8,888 bases of DNA from Chloroflexota bacterium. GTDB taxonomy: Bacteria > Chloroflexota > Dehalococcoidia > DSTF01 > RBG-16-68-14. Under the pieces are notes generated by a model. That model ran no database searches. It saw only the letters and a list, made by a program, of their open reading frames with translations, and had not been told where the DNA came from. The position numbers were made by a program, and so were the translations under genes. Positions within the stretch are counted from its first letter, which is position 1; each line of letters begins with the position of its first letter. Below are positions 7,356 to 8,888 of the stretch, one piece after another. Location: the NCBI GenBank assembly GCA_022563135.1, contig JADFNZ010000064.1:1-8888 (forward strand), written 5' to 3'.

Positions 7356-8384
7356 TTGAACGTTCGCGCCCGCATCGCCGGTCTCGGCAAGTATCTGCCG
7401 GAACGCGTCCTCACAAACGCAGACCTCGAAAAGCTCGTCGATACGTCCGACTCCTGGATCGTGGAGCGCACCGGCATCCGCGAGCGACGCATCGCCGCCG
7501 ACCACGAAACGGCGGCGACCATGGGTATCGAGGCGGGCAAGCGGGCGATCGCTCACGCAGGCATCGCGCCGGAGGAGATCGACCTCGTGATCGGCGCGAC
7601 GATGACGCCGGACGGGATGATGCCATCCATCGCGTCACTCATCCAGGAGGGCATCGGTGCGCGGCGGGCCGCCGCCTTCGATATGAACGCCGTCTGCGTC
7701 GGATTCGTCGTCGCCCTCTCGACCGCCTCGCAGTTCATCGCCAGCGGCACATACAAGCGAGTGCTAATCGTCGGCAGCGAGGTCTTCTCCCGCATCATCG
7801 ACTGGCACGACCGCAACACCTGCCTCCTCTTCGGCGACGGCGCCGGCGCGGTGGTGCTGGAGGCTTCGGACCGTGGCGGCATCGGCTCGTTCGTCCTCCA
7901 CAGCGATGGCAGTGGCGCTCAGCTCCTCTGCGCGCCGGGCCCCTGCGGGCCGGTCGGCGCCGCCGAGCCCGGCCGCTACTTCGTGGAGATGGACGGCCCG
8001 CAGATCTTCAAGTTCGCCGTGCAGGCGATGGAGGCGGCCACGCGGGAGGCCGTAGCGGCCGCCGGCATGACGATCGACGACATCGACCTCCTGGTGCCCC
8101 ACCAGGCGAACCTCCGCATTATCAACGCCACCGCGCGTGCCCTGCGGCTGCCGCCAGAACGCACCATGGTGAACGTAGAACGCTACGGCAACACCTCCTC
8201 GGCCTCCATCCCCATCGCGCTGCAGGAGGCGTGGGAGCAGGGCCGGCTCAAGGAGGGCGACCGCGTGGTGCTGGTCGCCTTCGGAGGTGGCCTCGCCTGG
8301 GGAGCGCTGACGCTCGAGTGGGCGCCGGTCGGGCCCCTCCCCACGCCCCGCGAAGCGGTCGAGATCTCGGCCGGCGGTAACTAG
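7356..8384 (+). CDS. fabH: Beta-ketoacyl-ACP synthase III (FabH)
   Basis: FabH condenses an acyl-CoA starter with malonyl-ACP, the first elongation step of type II fatty-acid synthesis in the cytoplasm. The protein has 342 residues, of family-normal length. The catalytic triad is visible: C114 in MNAVCVGF, H249 in VPHQANLRI and N279 in RYGNTSSAS. The Gly-rich loop FGDGAGAVVL (159-168) and C-terminal FGGGLAWGA are also typical. The residues around the active-site Cys are A-V-C-V-G rather than the common A-A/C-C-S-G. I chose TTG at 7356 because GGAG lies 8 nt upstream and the protein then begins at the conserved RARIAGLG strand. An upstream in-frame TTG at 7278 would overlap the promoter and add 26 unconserved residues. 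It is divergent from hrcA and 85 nt upstream of the fabF-like start, a usual fatty-acid gene pairing. Confidence 0.96.
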   Translation: MNVRARIAGLGKYLPERVLTNADLEKLVDTSDSWIVERTGIRERRIAADHETAATMGIEAGKRAIAHAGIAPEEIDLVIGATMTPDGMMPSIASLIQEGIGARRAAAFDMNAVCVGFVVALSTASQFIASGTYKRVLIVGSEVFSRIIDWHDRNTCLLFGDGAGAVVLEASDRGGIGSFVLHSDGSGAQLLCAPGPCGPVGAAEPGRYFVEMDGPQIFKFAVQAMEAATREAVAAAGMTIDDIDLLVPHQANLRIINATARALRLPPERTMVNVERYGNTSSASIPIALQEAWEQGRLKEGDRVVLVAFGGGLAWGALTLEWAPVGPLPTPREAVEISAGGN

Positions 8385-8469
8385 ACGCCCGCGACACGCA
8401 CAGTCTCAATGCCTTTCGACCTTCCAGAGAGCGACGCCTGCGAGCAGGCAGCCATAGGCCGATGACGTT

Positions 8470-8888
8470 ATGACCGACGAGCGCGACGTCGTCATCACCG
8501 GCCTGGGGGCGGTCACGCCTCTCGGGCGCGGCGTGGATGCGCTCTGGGACGCCCTCGAGACGATTCGGGCACGACTCACAGACTATCGCATCACAGTCCC
8601 CGTACCGGTCGAGCCGATTCTCGAGGATTCGGTCGACTACTACGGAGAGTCAATGAACGAGGACACAGCCCGACGCCTGTTCGATCAGCCGACAGTAAAC
8701 CTCGGTACGATCGAGGGCGGGGAGACCGTCAATAGCGTCCCTCGGTTTGCTCGCGCGGAGCTTGACATTCGGCTTCCTGCAGGGGTAGACACGGAAGCCG
8801 TGCTCGAGGATGTCAGGGAGTGGCTCCACGAGGACGTCTCGATCACCGACGTCAGCTGGAGCGTTGGAACGTACGAAGCGCCCGAATC
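8470..8888 (+). CDS. Chimeric open frame: FabF N-terminus joined to M20 peptidase domain, cut by window edge
   Basis: The frame is open for 139 codons to the window end. Residues 1-29 are a classic FabF (beta-ketoacyl-ACP synthase II) start with VVITGLGAVTPLG at 7-19, as expected after fabH. From about residue 30 nothing resembles FabF: there is no LLAGRSG-type continuation. Instead, residues 30-139 match the lid/dimerisation domain of M20 metallopeptidases (ArgE/DapE/CPG2 type), with PTVNLGTIEGGETVNSVP at 74-91 and AELDIRLPAG at 96-105. The acidic composition and many GAC, GAG and GTC codons suggest a haloarchaeal origin. A peptidase lacking its catalytic metal-binding domain and fused to 29 residues of a synthase would have no activity. 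A join of unrelated sequence is far likelier than a real gene. No clear ribosome binding site precedes the ATG. Confidence 0.75.
   Translation, partial: MTDERDVVITGLGAVTPLGRGVDALWDALETIRARLTDYRITVPVPVEPILEDSVDYYGESMNEDTARRLFDQPTVNLGTIEGGETVNSVPRFARAELDIRLPAGVDTEAVLEDVREWLHEDVSITDVSWSVGTYEAPE
8545..8565. other. Probable chimeric junction between unrelated sequences
   Basis: Homology switches from FabF to M20 peptidase inside this interval, around the codons for DALETIR. Both families can plausibly encode a similar short string here (FabF ...LWDAL, M20 ...AIETIR), so a brief microhomology may have caused the join. The reading frame is kept across it. Confidence 0.65.

Noticed and set aside
7759..7767. 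An exact CIRCE half-site GAGTGCTAA inside fabH
   Set aside because: The partner half at the required 9-nt distance matches only 3 of 9 bases, and the bases are explained by ordinary codons for R-V-L-I in fabH.
8436..8449. Palindrome GCCTGC-GA-GCAGGC between fabH and the fabF-like start, as a terminator
   Set aside because: The loop is too small, no T-run follows, and a terminator between fabH and fabF would be unexpected.

Overview
The window is a high-GC bacterial chromosome segment built around a class I (HrcA/CIRCE) heat-shock locus. All chaperone genes lie on the minus strand and read right to left in this order: hrcA (7147-6116), grpE (6097-5438), a HAD-family hydrolase gene (5433-4354), dnaK (4331-2415), a UbiA/MenA-like prenyltransferase gene (about 2202-1174) and dnaJ (1100 to beyond the left edge). 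A perfect CIRCE operator (7173-7199) lies between the hrcA start and a good sigma-70-type promoter. On the plus strand, diverging from hrcA, are fabH (7356-8384) and an open frame that starts like fabF (8470 onward).

The organism is probably a high-GC bacterium outside the Firmicutes. Chloroflexota is my best guess, from the style of the proteins, the use of TTG starts and an interspersed-repeat-like sequence at about 2335-2380. This is inference, not demonstrated.

How the genes work together: HrcA represses its own operon through CIRCE. GrpE, DnaK and DnaJ form the Hsp70 refolding machine. Two genes with no obvious chaperone role interrupt the usual order. The HAD phosphatase-like gene is visibly lower in GC than its neighbours (43% in the 60 bases from 4501, against 73% in the 60 bases from 3121) and looks acquired. 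It starts 4 nt after the grpE stop and ends 22 nt before dnaK. The prenyltransferase gene appears to have its own leader and possibly its own promoter, as does dnaJ. FabH starts type II fatty-acid synthesis.

The oddest part is the right end. The open frame at 8470 begins as a typical FabF (beta-ketoacyl-ACP synthase II) for about 29 residues. Then, without a frame break, it becomes the dimerisation domain of an M20-family metallopeptidase of apparently haloarchaeal style. This is most likely a chimeric join of unrelated DNA (assembly or amplification artefact, or a real recombination), so sequence right of about 8560 should not be trusted as part of this genome.

I saw no tRNA, rRNA, CRISPR array or transposase. 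The only non-coding stretches of note are 2203-2414 (repeat-like sequence, leader hairpin, possible promoter), 7148-7355 (divergent regulatory region with CIRCE) and 8385-8469 (short spacer).
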